Counted from the first letter of the stretch, positions 37,268 through 46,833 are shown. The stretch: DNA of 64,000 bases from Chitinophaga varians (GCF_012641275.1 NZ_JABAIA010000001.1:3472001-3536000), one strand, 5' to 3'. Translations and numbers: made by a program. Notes: a model not told the origin generated them from the sequence alone.

Positions 37268-37489
37268 TTAGTTAGCATCTCCCGGGATAAATAGTTCCAT
37301 TTGTTGAAAAAGATTAAAAAGCTCTACATCTTCACATGAAGGTAATGGTAAAATAGTATTATTTCCAGAATAATCCATAAAGAATGTCCCGTTTTTTGAA
37401 TAAATACTAAACACACAAGATGTCGTACCCTGGTATTCAACAGTATAAGTATCTGTAAATATTTTACTGGCGAAAATAGCCGTACGCAT
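37268..37489 (-). CDS. Possible small protein, unknown
   Basis: A 73-residue frame begins MRTAIFASKIFTDTYTVEYQG and has two Cys and no signal peptide. It lies in an AT-rich stretch between the acyltransferase-like gene and the superoxide dismutase gene, and its codon use is poorer in GC than its neighbours. No homologue is recognised. It could be a real accessory gene or a chance frame. Confidence 0.35.
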   Translation of the reverse strand: MRTAIFASKIFTDTYTVEYQGTTSCVFSIYSKNGTFFMDYSGNNTILPLPSCEDVELFNLFQQMELFIPGDAN

Positions 37490-37575
37490 TGGTGTAAATT
37501 TTGCTGCGATGAATTCCCTTTACAGTTAGATTTGTATCTCTCTTATTTCTATAAACAAATTTCAATTCTTTTAAT

Positions 37576-38307
37576 ATGAACAAAAGAGAATTCATAAAGC
37601 TGACCAGCCTCGCTGGCGTAGCTGCGCTCAGCGGCCCCCTCAGCAGCCTGGCCGTGCCCGTTACTTCTGCGAAAACCAGCTCCGACGACCCGAAGGCCCC
37701 GTTTGTAGTGCCGCCACTGCCTTATGCTTATGACGCCCTGGAACCCTACATCGATAAAATGACGATGGAACTGCACCACGATAAACACCATGGCGCCTAT
37801 GTAAAAAATCTTAACGACGCCATCAAAGGCACGCCCTTCGCCACCCTGTCGCTGGAAGAAATATTGCATAAGGTAACCACAGCTGATAAAGACAAAGCTG
37901 TCCGCAACAACGGCGGCGGCCATTACAATCACTCCCTGTTCTGGACCCTGCTGTCTCCTAAAAAAACAACTCCCTCCGAGAAACTGAAAGCTGCCATCAA
38001 TAAAGACTTCGGCTCCTTTGAGAAATTCCAGGAGAAATTCAATGATGCCGGTAAAACACAATTTGGCTCAGGCTGGGCATGGCTGATAGCAGGCCCCGGC
38101 AAAAAATTGTCGGTGATCAACACCCCTAATCAGGACAACCCGCTCATGCATAACATCGTAAAGGAAAAAGGCACGCCTATCCTCGCGCTGGACGTATGGG
38201 AACACGCCTACTACCTGAAGTACCAAAACAAACGCCCGGATTATATCAACGCTTTCTGGAACATAGTGAACTGGGACGAGGTGGAAAAGCGTTATAACAA
38301 CGCGTGA
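37576..38307 (+). CDS. Fe/Mn superoxide dismutase, exported
   Basis: This 243-residue enzyme has a signal-like N-terminus [20 protein letters not shown] (KREFIK, a near-Tat motif lacking the second Arg). The Fe/Mn SOD metal ligands follow: His in [13 protein letters not shown], His in [10 protein letters not shown], and Asp and His in [12 protein letters not shown]. It converts superoxide to peroxide and oxygen, here probably in the periplasm. A -7 candidate TAGATTTG lies at 37527-37534. It has a strong shared terminator with the next gene. Confidence 0.92.
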   Translation: MNKREFIKLTSLAGVAALSGPLSSLAVPVTSAKTSSDDPKAPFVVPPLPYAYDALEPYIDKMTMELHHDKHHGAYVKNLNDAIKGTPFATLSLEEILHKVTTADKDKAVRNNGGGHYNHSLFWTLLSPKKTTPSEKLKAAINKDFGSFEKFQEKFNDAGKTQFGSGWAWLIAGPGKKLSVINTPNQDNPLMHNIVKEKGTPILALDVWEHAYYLKYQNKRPDYINAFWNIVNWDEVEKRYNNA

Positions 38308-38320
38308 GCACAACTCCCGA

Positions 38321-38369
38321 TAAAAGTAAAAGCGGGAAGGCCTGCCAGGCCTTCCCGCTTTTACTTTTA
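38321..38369. terminator. Strong bidirectional terminator
   Basis: Perfect 24-base arms (38321-38344 and 38346-38369, core AGCGGGAAGGCCTG) stand between the convergent SOD and glycosyltransferase genes. A-rich and T-rich flanks on both sides suit termination in both directions. Confidence 0.9.
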
Positions 38370-38381
38370 TGTTTAGTATAA

Positions 38382-40010
38382 CTATTTACGTTTCATAAAA
38401 ACAAACCCGTTCTTCTCCCCAATCACTTCCAGATTGGGATGGTGAATAAACTCTTCACTGTCAGTGATACGGCAAATAAAATACGCTGGTTTGTCGATAG
38501 CGCCGTTCAGCAGCCAGTTGGTGTCTGGATAGTTTTTATTGTGATGAGGCTGTTCCCGTGTGTAATAGTGCTGGGCATAACTGTGATAGCCCAGTGCTTT
38601 TACATACACGTCCCTGCCTTGCAGCGAAATAAAAAAGTCGATGGCTGCGCCCTGGGAATAACGTTCCAGCTTCGGTACAAAATGCAGTACCGTTACCGGG
38701 ATGATCACCATAGTGCTCACAAACAGGCATATCAGCCCGTTGGTGATTTTCCGCTTGAACAGTAACGCAACGCTGATGACCACCAATATAATATAGGCGA
38801 TACCGTAGCCGGTTTCTGCCACAGACCAGGGTACTTCAGCCTGCAGGTTGGCCGCGGCAAACTTATCGCCGATATAGGGTATGATCATGTCTTTGTACAC
38901 GCCTACCAGCGGCAACAGGGCAATCGCAATACCCAGCAAAATTCCGGTCACGCACAACAGGGCAATGTTCCAGCCACGCAGGCGCAGTTTGCCGGAAGAC
39001 AGTTTATATACCTGGTAGGCTGCCAGATAGGACAGCGGGAAATAACACAGGGAAGAATAATGCACGATCTTGGTTTTCACAATGGAAAACAGGACCAGCA
39101 CCACCCAGAATAATATCCACATCCACACCGTAAAATCCTTCTGTTCGGCAGCTGCGGGTTGCCGGTAGATGGTCTTTCTTCTGCCACGGATATACGAAAA
39201 CAGGAAGATGCTTGCAGGAAAACAACCAATCAGGAGTACTACCCAGTGGTAGAAAAACGGGCCGCCATGACCGGCATCTTCAGTGGTGAGCAGCCGGACC
39301 TGGTAGGTCACAAATTCATTGACAAACCACCAGCCATGGGCGAGGATCTCGTAACCAAACCACAACAGGGTAGTGACAGACGCAAAAAGGGCAATAAGGC
39401 CGAGATGCGCCAGTTTGATACCAATGCGGAATTTGTTCCAAAGCCAATATACCAGCAGCGTAAGCATGGACACGAGGATGGCCACCGGCCCTTTGGTGAG
39501 CACTGCCAGACCCAGGAAAAAGCCGCTCAGCATGGCCATGCGGTACGACCGGTTACTGTAGGCTATCCGGTACGCAAAATAGACGGCCAGGAAAATAAAG
39601 TAGTTGAAGGTAGGGTCAATAATACCAGACTTGAAATAAAAGTGTGGCAGCCAGGAGCCTGCATATACCAGGGCCCACCACATGCCCATTTTCTCATCCG
39701 CCAGTTTTTTGCCGACGCCAAAAAGCGTCAGCAGGGTGGCTATACCGATGATCGCATTAGGAAGACGGGCGGCGAAGTCATTCACGCCAAAAAGCAGCAT
39801 GCTGCCCGCCTGCATCCAGATGAACAGGGGCGGTTTTTCCCAGAAGGGCCGGAAATCGATCTGGACCTGACTGTAGTTATGGCTTACAATCATTTCCCGG
39901 GCTGCTTCGGCAAAGTTTATCTCGTCCCAGTCAAAAAGGTGTACAGCCCCCAGAAAAGGTATAAACAGCAGGGCAGCCACAAGTGCAATCAGCAGGTATT
40001 TCATCATCAC
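38382..40010 (-). CDS. ArnT-like glycosyltransferase (GT39/GT83 type)
   Basis: This 542-residue membrane enzyme has about 12 hydrophobic segments. An N-terminal loop carries the acidic motif LFDWDEINFAEAAREMI, which holds the catalytic Asp-Glu pair of ArnT/PMT-like glycosyltransferases. FRPFWEKPPLFIWMQAGS and RLPNAIIGIATLLTLFGVGKKLAD follow. It uses polyprenyl-phosphate-linked sugars to modify lipid A or proteins on the periplasmic face. Three Met codons begin the frame (MMMK); the first is used. It faces the SOD gene and follows the PAP2 gene, whose terminator precedes it. Confidence 0.85.
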   Translation of the reverse strand: MMMKYLLIALVAALLFIPFLGAVHLFDWDEINFAEAAREMIVSHNYSQVQIDFRPFWEKPPLFIWMQAGSMLLFGVNDFAARLPNAIIGIATLLTLFGVGKKLADEKMGMWWALVYAGSWLPHFYFKSGIIDPTFNYFIFLAVYFAYRIAYSNRSYRMAMLSGFFLGLAVLTKGPVAILVSMLTLLVYWLWNKFRIGIKLAHLGLIALFASVTTLLWFGYEILAHGWWFVNEFVTYQVRLLTTEDAGHGGPFFYHWVVLLIGCFPASIFLFSYIRGRRKTIYRQPAAAEQKDFTVWMWILFWVVLVLFSIVKTKIVHYSSLCYFPLSYLAAYQVYKLSSGKLRLRGWNIALLCVTGILLGIAIALLPLVGVYKDMIIPYIGDKFAAANLQAEVPWSVAETGYGIAYIILVVISVALLFKRKITNGLICLFVSTMVIIPVTVLHFVPKLERYSQGAAIDFFISLQGRDVYVKALGYHSYAQHYYTREQPHHNKNYPDTNWLLNGAIDKPAYFICRITDSEEFIHHPNLEVIGEKNGFVFMKRK

Positions 40011-40059
40011 GGTTTATAAAAAATGAGCACTTCGGCGCGCTCTGAAAATGCAAAAAAGA

Positions 40060-40109
40060 AAAGGAGCAAAGTCCGCAAAGGTGCTGATCTTTGCGAACTT
40101 TGCTCCTTT
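40060..40109 (-). terminator. Terminator after the PAP2 gene
   Basis: Arms of 21 bases (40060-40080 and 40089-40109) match with one mismatch and are followed on the minus strand by TTCTTTTTTG. It lies between the PAP2 stop and the glycosyltransferase start. An overlapping plus-strand frame is an artefact of this hairpin. Confidence 0.8.
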
Positions 40110-40124
40110 GAAAAACTTAGGGAT

Positions 40125-40796
40125 TTACGCCGCGTTGGCGTTCATCACGGCTTCCGGACATACTTCCGGAGAAGTGGCGGAGTCCTGGAACCTGAAGAAC
40201 CCACACACAATAATGGTGCTAAGAGTGCCAACGATACTGCCTACATATACGTCCGCAAAAAAGTGTTGTGCCAGATAAATGCGGGAATAACCTGCCGTCA
40301 GTGCTAATACAATAAACAGGAATCCCAGCTTTTTATTGCGCAGCCATACAGAGAGGAAGCTGAACATGGCAAAAGCCACGGCAGAGTGCCCTGAAGGGAA
40401 ACTGCAGCTGCTGTGTACGGTCACCCATTTCACGGTATGTACCAGTGAAGCGGCTTCATCACCAAAATAGCTGATAGGCCTCGGCGCGTTAAAATAATGT
40501 TTAGCCACCTGTACTACTACGGCTGCCAGCAGAAATACTGCCAGACCGATGAAAAATACTCTGAACTTCTGCATGAGCAGCATCAGCAACAGGATAATGC
40601 CAAACATAATACCATCTCCGAGATAAGTGATCCCGGTAACTAACACATCCCCAAACGATGAGTGCTCTCCGTTGATGCCAAGAAATAACTCACGTTGGCT
40701 GTAGGTTGCCAGCATTACTCCCCCCACTATGAGCCACAGTAGGAAGGGCAGAAAAAAATAAGCATTCTTTCTGAACAGTGTTAACAGTGTTTTCAA
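40125..40796 (-). CDS. PAP2-family phosphatase
   Basis: This 223-residue membrane protein with about six hydrophobic segments carries the three PAP2 motifs: KHYFNAPRP, PSGHSAVAF and SRIYLAQHFFADVYVG, with both catalytic His residues. It dephosphorylates lipid phosphates such as undecaprenyl pyrophosphate or phosphatidate. Being near an ArnT-like enzyme, a role in recycling polyprenyl carriers or lipid A dephosphorylation is likely. It lies 11 bases after the LptF/G gene and is probably co-transcribed with it. Confidence 0.92.
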   Translation of the reverse strand: MKTLLTLFRKNAYFFLPFLLWLIVGGVMLATYSQRELFLGINGEHSSFGDVLVTGITYLGDGIMFGIILLLMLLMQKFRVFFIGLAVFLLAAVVVQVAKHYFNAPRPISYFGDEAASLVHTVKWVTVHSSCSFPSGHSAVAFAMFSFLSVWLRNKKLGFLFIVLALTAGYSRIYLAQHFFADVYVGSIVGTLSTIIVCGFFRFQDSATSPEVCPEAVMNANAA

Positions 40797-40807
40797 TTCT
40801 GTAGGTT

Positions 40808-42265
40808 TTAAATTGTAGGTTGCGTTTTAAACCTGTTACGTTTAAACTTTTGTAAGAACTTTTTTATTTTTTGATATATGCGAAAATAAAATTCTTTATT
40901 GAATAAGTTGGAATCGTTCATGGCTTTATAAATTAAAAAGCCGGCGATGGGCAACAGGACAATGTTCGACAGCCACATGCCCGACCAGGTGAACATCACT
41001 CCGCTGCGGGCCATCTTTTCGCCGATCATGAAAAATATATTAAAGATCACAAAGAAGATCACGGCAAATACCAGCGGGGTGCCCAGACCTCCTTTACGGA
41101 TAATGGAACCCAGGGGTGCCCCGATCAGGAACATTACCACGCAGGCGGCCGCCAGGGTGAACTTGCGCTGCCATTCCACTTTATGCATCAATATAACGCC
41201 GTGCTTGTCAGAATATTCTTTAGTCGGCGCCTCCAGGGAGCTTAAAGTTTCGCGAACGCTTTGTTCCGCTCTCTCCAACGCGTTGTGCCGGCTTTTTTCA
41301 GGAATGATTTCCTCAAAGTCCTTCACCTTCAGCGGCGGCGCGGTAGCCGCCCAGGCGGAGTCTTTCCAGCGGAAGAAAGGAAAACGCACTGTCACATAGG
41401 CATTGACGGTTTTAGCGAAAACCACCTGTGATTTCTGCAGGGAGTCTATGGCAAAGTCCAGCTGCCGGATGTTGAGCATCTGCTGGTTGGAGGCAAAGAG
41501 GTCAGTATTGAGGCGGTTAAACGCAAAGGAGCTCAGGTCAAACGCCTTGCTGTATTTTTTGAAGCTGAAACGGATCATGTCCCCCGGAACGGAATAGCCG
41601 CGATTGCCTTTCTCTTCATATCTCCAGCCGTTTTCGAGGATGAAGTACAGGAAACGTTTATTGGCGGTAAGCACCATCTGGCCTTTTTCGGCGAGAATGA
41701 TCCTGTCGCCGCTGCCGCCACCGGCAGAGTGATCAAAGATCATGACCTGATGGATGGTCTGGTTGTCTTTATCTTTCTGGGCCACTTTGATGGTATACCC
41801 CGGGATGTCGCGGTAAAATACGCCTGCCTTGATATTGAAGGCGGGCTTGGAATAGGTGATGTCGTAAAGCAGGGATTTGGCCTGCAGGTTGGCCACGGGG
41901 ATCACGTAGTTGGCAAACAGGAAAGCCAGGACGCCGATGATGCTGCACACCACCATGAGGGGGCGGATAAAACGCAGCAGGGAAATACCGGCCGATTTCA
42001 GGGCTACCAGCTCAAAGCTTTCTCCCAGGTTACCGAAGGTCATGATAGATGACAGCAGTACGGCCAGGGGCAGGGCGAGGGTTACCAGTGTGGCGCTGGT
42101 GTAGGCGATCAGTTGAACGATCACCATCGTGTCCAGTCCTTTTCCTACCAGGTCGTCTACATATTTCCAGAGGAACTGCATTACCAGTACAAAAAGCGTC
42201 ACAAAAAAGGTCGCCACAAAGGGGCCCAGAAATGTTCTAATGATTAATTTATCGAGTTTCTTCAC
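40808..42265 (-). CDS. LptF/LptG family permease (YjgP/YjgQ)
   Basis: This 485-residue protein has the LptF/G layout: three membrane segments in about residues 10-120, a large periplasmic beta domain (about 140-370) and three C-terminal membrane segments (FTLAAACVVMFLIGAPLGSIIRKGGLGTPLV). It forms the membrane part of the lipopolysaccharide export ABC transporter. The frame is open upstream to 42379, but that would add a polar leader. The GTG at 42265 begins at VKKLDKLIIRTFLGPF, the usual N-terminus, and is chosen. A divergent gene starts 155 bases away. Confidence 0.9.
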   Translation of the reverse strand: MKKLDKLIIRTFLGPFVATFFVTLFVLVMQFLWKYVDDLVGKGLDTMVIVQLIAYTSATLVTLALPLAVLLSSIMTFGNLGESFELVALKSAGISLLRFIRPLMVVCSIIGVLAFLFANYVIPVANLQAKSLLYDITYSKPAFNIKAGVFYRDIPGYTIKVAQKDKDNQTIHQVMIFDHSAGGGSGDRIILAEKGQMVLTANKRFLYFILENGWRYEEKGNRGYSVPGDMIRFSFKKYSKAFDLSSFAFNRLNTDLFASNQQMLNIRQLDFAIDSLQKSQVVFAKTVNAYVTVRFPFFRWKDSAWAATAPPLKVKDFEEIIPEKSRHNALERAEQSVRETLSSLEAPTKEYSDKHGVILMHKVEWQRKFTLAAACVVMFLIGAPLGSIIRKGGLGTPLVFAVIFFVIFNIFFMIGEKMARSGVMFTWSGMWLSNIVLLPIAGFLIYKAMNDSNLFNKEFYFRIYQKIKKFLQKFKRNRFKTQPTI

Positions 42266-42420
42266 TGATAATGCCTGATTTTTTTGCCAGCAAAAGGGAA
42301 AAGGTTCGCCGGGAACGCTCATCTTTGTGTTCCGGCCAACCCTATGCGTTTTGCGAACGTAAAGGTAGCACGATTTCACAAAGGAGTGTTAAAGCATCCC
42401 TGAAAATACCGTTAAATTAT

Positions 42421-43035
42421 ATGGAAAATTTTTATCTCACCGCAGAAGAGGCGGCTATTGTATTTACACCCCGGGTGATGGAGTTGAAAAACAAGGCCAT
42501 AGAGAAGGTGATGCTGTTGATGGGGAAGCTGCAGGAAGCGCTGGCTGCCTGGGATGCGGGGTCAGCGTTCGCTTTTGAGCCGGAGTGGTTGCAACAGGGG
42601 CCCAAGATCTCAAAAGGGGAGCAATACAAATCGCTGCCCTGGGTAATCCTGGATTATCCACGGTATTTCGGTAAAACGGACGTATTTGCCTTCCGCAGCA
42701 TGTTCTGGTGGGGGCATTACTTTAGCTGCACCCTGCACCTGGCGGGAGCGGTCAAAAAGCGGTTTGAGGCATCACTGCTGGCGGCGTATGGGCCACTGGC
42801 GGCTGCCGGTTTTCAGGTGTATCTGCCGGAAGATCCCTGGGAGCATGATTTTGAAAACGGAAATTACCGGTCCATAGGTGATATGGGTTTAGAAGACTGG
42901 AAAAGGCTGGTTGGCCGGAAAAATTTCATTAAACTGGCGAAACCGTTTGCATTGGAACGCTGGGGAGAAATAATTACTGATATAGTGGAGGCTTATGCGA
43001 CCCTACTCAATGAATTGACGGTGAAAAGGCCGTGA
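42421..43035 (+). CDS. Conserved protein, unknown function
   Basis: This 204-residue soluble protein starts MENFYLTAEEAAIVFTPRVMELKNKAIEKVMLL and is rich in aromatic residues in the middle (PWVILDYPRYFGKTDVFAFRSMFWWGHYFSC). I do not recognise a domain. The frame extends upstream to 42271, but the ATG at 42421 excludes an odd charged leader and is preferred. It ends exactly where the convergent START-like gene ends, with no terminator between. It is probably a Bacteroidota-specific protein. Confidence 0.65.
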   Translation: MENFYLTAEEAAIVFTPRVMELKNKAIEKVMLLMGKLQEALAAWDAGSAFAFEPEWLQQGPKISKGEQYKSLPWVILDYPRYFGKTDVFAFRSMFWWGHYFSCTLHLAGAVKKRFEASLLAAYGPLAAAGFQVYLPEDPWEHDFENGNYRSIGDMGLEDWKRLVGRKNFIKLAKPFALERWGEIITDIVEAYATLLNELTVKRP

Positions 43036-43416
43036 TTAGTTTCCGATTCTATGGAACAGATCTTTTACCTGGGATTCCCAAAGCTGGCTCTGGTCTTTAA
43101 TCTCTCTCTTTTCAGCGAAGTCTTTGACCACCAGGATGGTCATGTTGGTGACTTCTGAAATCTGTATGCGGAATTCAAAGAATTCTTCCCTGGGGGCGTG
43201 GAGCCAATGGAATTTAATGAATTCATCTTCTTCCTGCTCCAGTATCTCCGCTTCCTCTGCGCTGCCATTCCAGGAAAAGGAAAAAACATTGTCCCGGAAA
43301 TCTACCCTGTCTGCGAACCATTCCTGCAAACCGGCCGGGGTTGACAGGAATTCGTATAGGATACCGGGGGAGCACCTAACCGGGAATTCCAACTCGTAAA
43401 GCACTTTCTTAGACAT
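43036..43416 (-). CDS. START-like domain protein
   Basis: This 126-residue cytosolic protein has the SRPBCC/START-like pattern typical of small Bacteroidota proteins: KKVLYELEFPVRCSPGILYEFLSTPAGLQEWFADRV, a central FSFSWNGSAEEAEIL, and a C-terminal helix (SQLWESQVKDLFHRIGN). Such folds bind hydrophobic ligands; the ligand is unknown. Its stop codon abuts that of the convergent gene. A long AT-rich region of 357 bases follows upstream, before rpoD. Confidence 0.8.
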   Translation of the reverse strand: MSKKVLYELEFPVRCSPGILYEFLSTPAGLQEWFADRVDFRDNVFSFSWNGSAEEAEILEQEEDEFIKFHWLHAPREEFFEFRIQISEVTNMTILVVKDFAEKREIKDQSQLWESQVKDLFHRIGN

Positions 43417-43773
43417 CTCTCAAATAATTAGTAAATCAATATCATCTGGTTGCAATTATAGAAAATATTTTATTCTGTCAAAATAATTTACGGTTTTTTT
43501 TTAATTAATCCGAAGAATGTATGAACATCTTATAGAATTTATAAATATTATAAAATTCCACTATTTGTAACTGCGTGCTGACGGACGATTGCAGCCGACC
43601 CTATATGGGGAGCGGGTTAGCAGGAAAATAATAAGCTCTTAAAGATCAATCGATTTTATTTGGAAATGATTTAAAAACGATAGATTTTTTTTGGTCGGCT
43701 TCTAAAAAAAGTTATTTTTGTCAGGCATTCATCAAATCTTAACTTTTTCTTAACCTGTAACTGTTCCGACTCT
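43417..43773. other. AT-rich intergenic region before rpoD
   Basis: This 357-base region between the divergent START-like and rpoD genes holds the rpoD promoter (listed separately). A loose AT-rich inverted repeat around 43535-43558 is not a perfect palindrome. No gene or RNA was recognised in the rest. Confidence 0.4.
43690..43720 (+). promoter_or_regulatory. rpoD promoter, Bacteroidota consensus
   Basis: TTTG (43690-43693), 19 bases, TATTTTTG (43713-43720) match the Bacteroidota primary sigma consensus TTTG-N19-TAnnTTTG. It lies about 54 bases before the rpoD ATG. Confidence 0.75.
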
Positions 43774-44646
43774 ATGTCAATGCGCCAACTTAAAATCACT
43801 AAATCCATTACCAACAGGGAATCTCAGTCCCTGGAGAAGTACTTGCAGGAGATTGGGAAGGTGGATTTAATTACGCCGGAGGAAGAGGTAAATCTCGCCA
43901 TCCGCATCAAGCAGGGCGATCAGAGAGCATTGGAAAAGCTGACTAAAGCTAACCTCCGCTTTGTGGTATCCGTTGCCAAACAGTATCAGAACCAGGGTCT
44001 GTCGCTCAGCGACCTGATCAACGAGGGCAACCTGGGGTTAATTAAAGCTGCTCAACGTTTTGATGAAACGCGCGGTTTTAAATTCATTTCCTACGCCGTA
44101 TGGTGGATTCGTCAGTCCATCCTGCAGGCACTGGCAGAACAGTCCAGGATCGTAAGGCTGCCGCTGAACAAAGTAGGCCTCAGCAATAAGATCAGCAAGG
44201 CATATTCCCAGCTGGAACAGGAATTTGAAAGGGAGCCGTCACCCGACGAGCTGGCCACTATCCTCGAAATCAATACCGATGAAGTGGAAGCCACCCTCGG
44301 CGTAGCCGCCCGCCACGTGTCCATGGACGCGCCGTTCATTGACGGGGAAGACAACTCCCTGCTGGACGTGCTCGAAAATCCAAACGCCGTTAGCGCTGAC
44401 GAGGAACTGGACCACCATGACTCCCTTCGCCGGGAAATCGAAAGGTCCCTGTCTACCCTCACAGATCGCCAGAAAGATGTGATCATGCTGTATTTCGGCA
44501 TCGCAGTGGAACATCCGATGTCCCTCGAAGATATCGGGGAAAAATTTGGCCTCACCCGCGAAAGGGTCCGTCAGATCAAAGACAAGGCCATTACCAAACT
44601 CAGGACCACTTCCAGAAGCAAACTGCTCCGGAACTACCTGGGATAG
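43774..44646 (+). CDS. rpoD: Primary RNA polymerase sigma factor
   Basis: This 290-residue sigma-70 lacks the long region 1.1 and non-conserved region, as is normal for Bacteroidota RpoD. It has region 1.2/2 ([35 protein letters not shown], which melts and recognises the -7 element), region 3, and region 4 ([20 protein letters not shown], which recognises the -33 element). It directs housekeeping transcription. A second ATG at 43780 gives [14 protein letters not shown] and is an equally possible start. A strong promoter precedes it and a terminator follows. Confidence 0.97.
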   Translation: MSMRQLKITKSITNRESQSLEKYLQEIGKVDLITPEEEVNLAIRIKQGDQRALEKLTKANLRFVVSVAKQYQNQGLSLSDLINEGNLGLIKAAQRFDETRGFKFISYAVWWIRQSILQALAEQSRIVRLPLNKVGLSNKISKAYSQLEQEFEREPSPDELATILEINTDEVEATLGVAARHVSMDAPFIDGEDNSLLDVLENPNAVSADEELDHHDSLRREIERSLSTLTDRQKDVIMLYFGIAVEHPMSLEDIGEKFGLTRERVRQIKDKAITKLRTTSRSKLLRNYLG

Positions 44647-44687
44647 ACATTACATACGAATCAGAATTGTTGGATATAAACGCTTTG

Positions 44688-44734
44688 GCGGAGACAGGAG
44701 CTGAAAAACAGCTCTCTGTCTCCGCTATTTTTTT
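44688..44734 (+). terminator. Terminator after rpoD
   Basis: Arms GCGGAGACAGGAGCTG and its complement (44709-44725, with one bulged T) enclose AAAAA and are followed by TATTTTTTTA. Confidence 0.85.
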
Positions 44735-44848
44735 ACTCCCCGCCCGGCCGTCCCGTCCCGCCCGTTCCCCGGTTCCGGTGAATTCCAAGATTCTTGGCAT
44801 ATTCTCGCCCGAAAACAATAATTTTGCTGTCCGTTTAAAATATCAACA

Positions 44849-46174
44849 ATGTTTGAATCATTATCAGAGAGATTAGATTCCGCGTTTAAGCAACTTAAAG
44901 GGGAAGGCCGTATTTCGGAAATCAATATCGCCACCACCATTAAGGAAATCCGCCGCGCACTGGTGGATGCGGACGTGAACTACAAAATAGCCAAGGAATT
45001 TACTGATAAAGTAAAGGATAAAGCCATGGGAGAAAAGGTGTTGACCGCCATCTCTCCCGGACAGCTCATGGTAAAGATCGTGAAAGACGAACTGGCAGAG
45101 CTGATGGGTGGCACCGAATCCGAAATTGATATCAAAACAAACCCCTCCGTTATACTTATCGCTGGTTTGCAGGGTTCGGGCAAAACCACCTTCTCCGGTA
45201 AACTGGCCAACTTCCTCAAGTCCAAAAAGGCGAAGAAACCCCTGCTGGTAGCAGCAGATATCTACCGCCCGGCGGCGATCGACCAGCTGAAAGTGCTGGG
45301 CGAGCAGATCGGAGTGGAAGTGTATAGCGAGCCCGAAAATAAAAACGCCGTGCAGATCGCCGAAAATGCGGTCAAACACGCTAAAGCCAATGGCAATAAC
45401 ATCATCATCATCGATACCGCTGGCCGTTTGGCCGTGGACGAGGTGATGATGACCGAAGTGGCCAACGTAAAAAATGCGGTGAAGCCACAGGAGATCCTGT
45501 TCGTGGTAGACTCCATGACCGGCCAGGATGCGGTCAACACCGCCAAGGCGTTTAACGACCGCCTGGACTTTACCGGCGTGGTGCTCACCAAACTGGACGG
45601 TGATACCCGCGGCGGTGCGGCCCTGACCATTCGTTACACCGTTACCAAGCCGATCAAGTTCGTGAGCATGGGCGAAAAGATGGACACCCTCGACGTGTTC
45701 TATCCGGAACGTATGGCCCAGCGTATCCTCGGTATGGGTGATATCACCACCCTCGTGGAACGCGCCCAGGCCCAGTTCAACGAAGAGCAGGCTAAAAAAC
45801 TGGAGAAAAAAATCCGCCAGAACCAGTTCGATTTTGACGATTTCCGGGAACAGCTCCAGCAGATCAAGAAAATGGGTAACCTGAAAGACCTGATGGGCAT
45901 GATCCCCGGCGTAGGCAAGGCGGTAAAGGACCTCGATATCAGCGACGACGCATTCAAAGGCATCGAAGCCATGATCAACTCCATGACACCGGCTGAACGC
46001 GGTAATCCCGACATCATTGACGGCAGCCGCCGTAAGCGTATCGCTAAAGGCGCCGGCAAAAACATCCAGGACGTAAACCAGTTCATGAAACAATTTGAAC
46101 AAATGCGCCAGATGATGAAGATGATGAACAAGTTTGGCGCTGGTGGCAAGGGTTTGAGAGGGCTGGTAAAATAA
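44849..46174 (+). CDS. ffh: Signal recognition particle protein Ffh
   Basis: This 441-residue protein has the SRP54 layout: an N-terminal helical domain, then the G domain with GLQGSGKTTFSGKLA (about 107-121), DTAGR, TKLDGDTRGGAAL, and a Met-rich M domain ending with MRQMMKMMNKFGAGGKG, which binds 4.5S RNA and signal peptides. It targets nascent membrane proteins to the translocon. A -7 candidate TAATTTTG lies at 44819-44826, with a poorly spaced -33 (TTG at 44794). It begins the translation and export block. Confidence 0.96.
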   Translation: MFESLSERLDSAFKQLKGEGRISEINIATTIKEIRRALVDADVNYKIAKEFTDKVKDKAMGEKVLTAISPGQLMVKIVKDELAELMGGTESEIDIKTNPSVILIAGLQGSGKTTFSGKLANFLKSKKAKKPLLVAADIYRPAAIDQLKVLGEQIGVEVYSEPENKNAVQIAENAVKHAKANGNNIIIIDTAGRLAVDEVMMTEVANVKNAVKPQEILFVVDSMTGQDAVNTAKAFNDRLDFTGVVLTKLDGDTRGGAALTIRYTVTKPIKFVSMGEKMDTLDVFYPERMAQRILGMGDITTLVERAQAQFNEEQAKKLEKKIRQNQFDFDDFREQLQQIKKMGNLKDLMGMIPGVGKAVKDLDISDDAFKGIEAMINSMTPAERGNPDIIDGSRRKRIAKGAGKNIQDVNQFMKQFEQMRQMMKMMNKFGAGGKGLRGLVK

Positions 46175-46198
46175 AAAATACTGCTCCGTAAACTTTTT

Positions 46199-46229
46199 TT
46201 TGCAAATACCAATTAGAAGGTTACATTTG
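46199..46229 (+). promoter_or_regulatory. rpsP promoter, Bacteroidota consensus
   Basis: TTTG (46199-46202), 19 bases, TACATTTG (46222-46229), then CATCCC. This is a perfect match to the Bacteroidota consensus and lies 54 bases upstream of the rpsP ATG. Confidence 0.8.
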
Positions 46230-46282
46230 CATCCCTAATTAAACAATATTTCCTAACTCGCAAAAAATAACTCGACTTATTT

Positions 46283-46741
46283 ATGCCAGTAAAAATCAGA
46301 CTGCAGAGACATGGCGCTAAGAAGAGGCCTTTCTATTTTATCGTAGTGGCTGACGCTCGCGCTCCAAGAGATGGTAAATTCATCCAGAAAATCGGTACTT
46401 ACAATCCTTTAACCGTTCCGGCTTCCATCAACATCGATACTGAAAAAGCATTGCGTTGGTTGCAGAAAGGCGCTCAGCCTACCGATACTGTTAGACGGAT
46501 CTTGTCTTTCAAAGGTGTATTGTATTTGAAACACCTGTTAAGAGGTGTTACCCTGAACCTGTTCGACGAGCCTACTGCTTACCAGAAGTTTGCACAATGG
46601 CAAGCTGAACACGAACAGAAAGTATCTGCCCGCCGTGACGGCCACAGAAAAGCAAGAGTAGCTGCTCCTATCGTTAGAAAGGTAGAAGACACTCCTGCTG
46701 CTCCATCCGCACCAGCAGAAGGAGAAGGTACAGAAGCATAA
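46283..46741 (+). CDS. rpsP: Ribosomal protein S16
   Basis: This 152-residue protein has a normal S16 core (about 1-80; [39 protein letters not shown]), followed by a basic, Ala/Pro-rich extension ([26 protein letters not shown]). Long C-terminal tails of this sort are common in Bacteroidota S16. It is a small-subunit protein needed for 30S assembly. It starts the rpsP-rimM-trmD-rplS order that is conserved across bacteria, although terminator and promoter signals here split it into smaller units. Confidence 0.96.
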   Translation: MPVKIRLQRHGAKKRPFYFIVVADARAPRDGKFIQKIGTYNPLTVPASINIDTEKALRWLQKGAQPTDTVRRILSFKGVLYLKHLLRGVTLNLFDEPTAYQKFAQWQAEHEQKVSARRDGHRKARVAAPIVRKVEDTPAAPSAPAEGEGTEA

Positions 46742-46766
46742 AACGGCAACGTTTTAACAATACCTG

Positions 46767-46804
46767 AAAAAGGAAATGTTTGCATTCGCAAATATTTCCT
46801 TTTT
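46767..46804 (+). terminator. Terminator after rpsP
   Basis: Arms of 17 bases (46767-46783, starting AAAAAGGAAATGTTTGC; 46788-46804) enclose a 4-base loop, with a T-rich end. One mismatch is present. It separates rpsP from rimM, perhaps as a partial terminator. Confidence 0.75.
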
Positions 46805-46833
46805 TAATTTCATGGCAGGACTCTCTCATAACG

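Noticed and set aside
40023..40307. Small plus-strand frames over the PAP2 3' end
   Set aside because: They arise from the long terminator hairpin at 40060-40109 and the antisense of the PAP2 gene.
43535..43558. AT-rich inverted repeat before rpoD
   Set aside because: It is not a perfect palindrome, and AT-rich sequence gives such matches by chance.
44873..46102. 409-residue minus-strand frame antisense to ffh
   Set aside because: It mirrors the third-position bias of ffh on the opposite strand; no domain or start context is seen.
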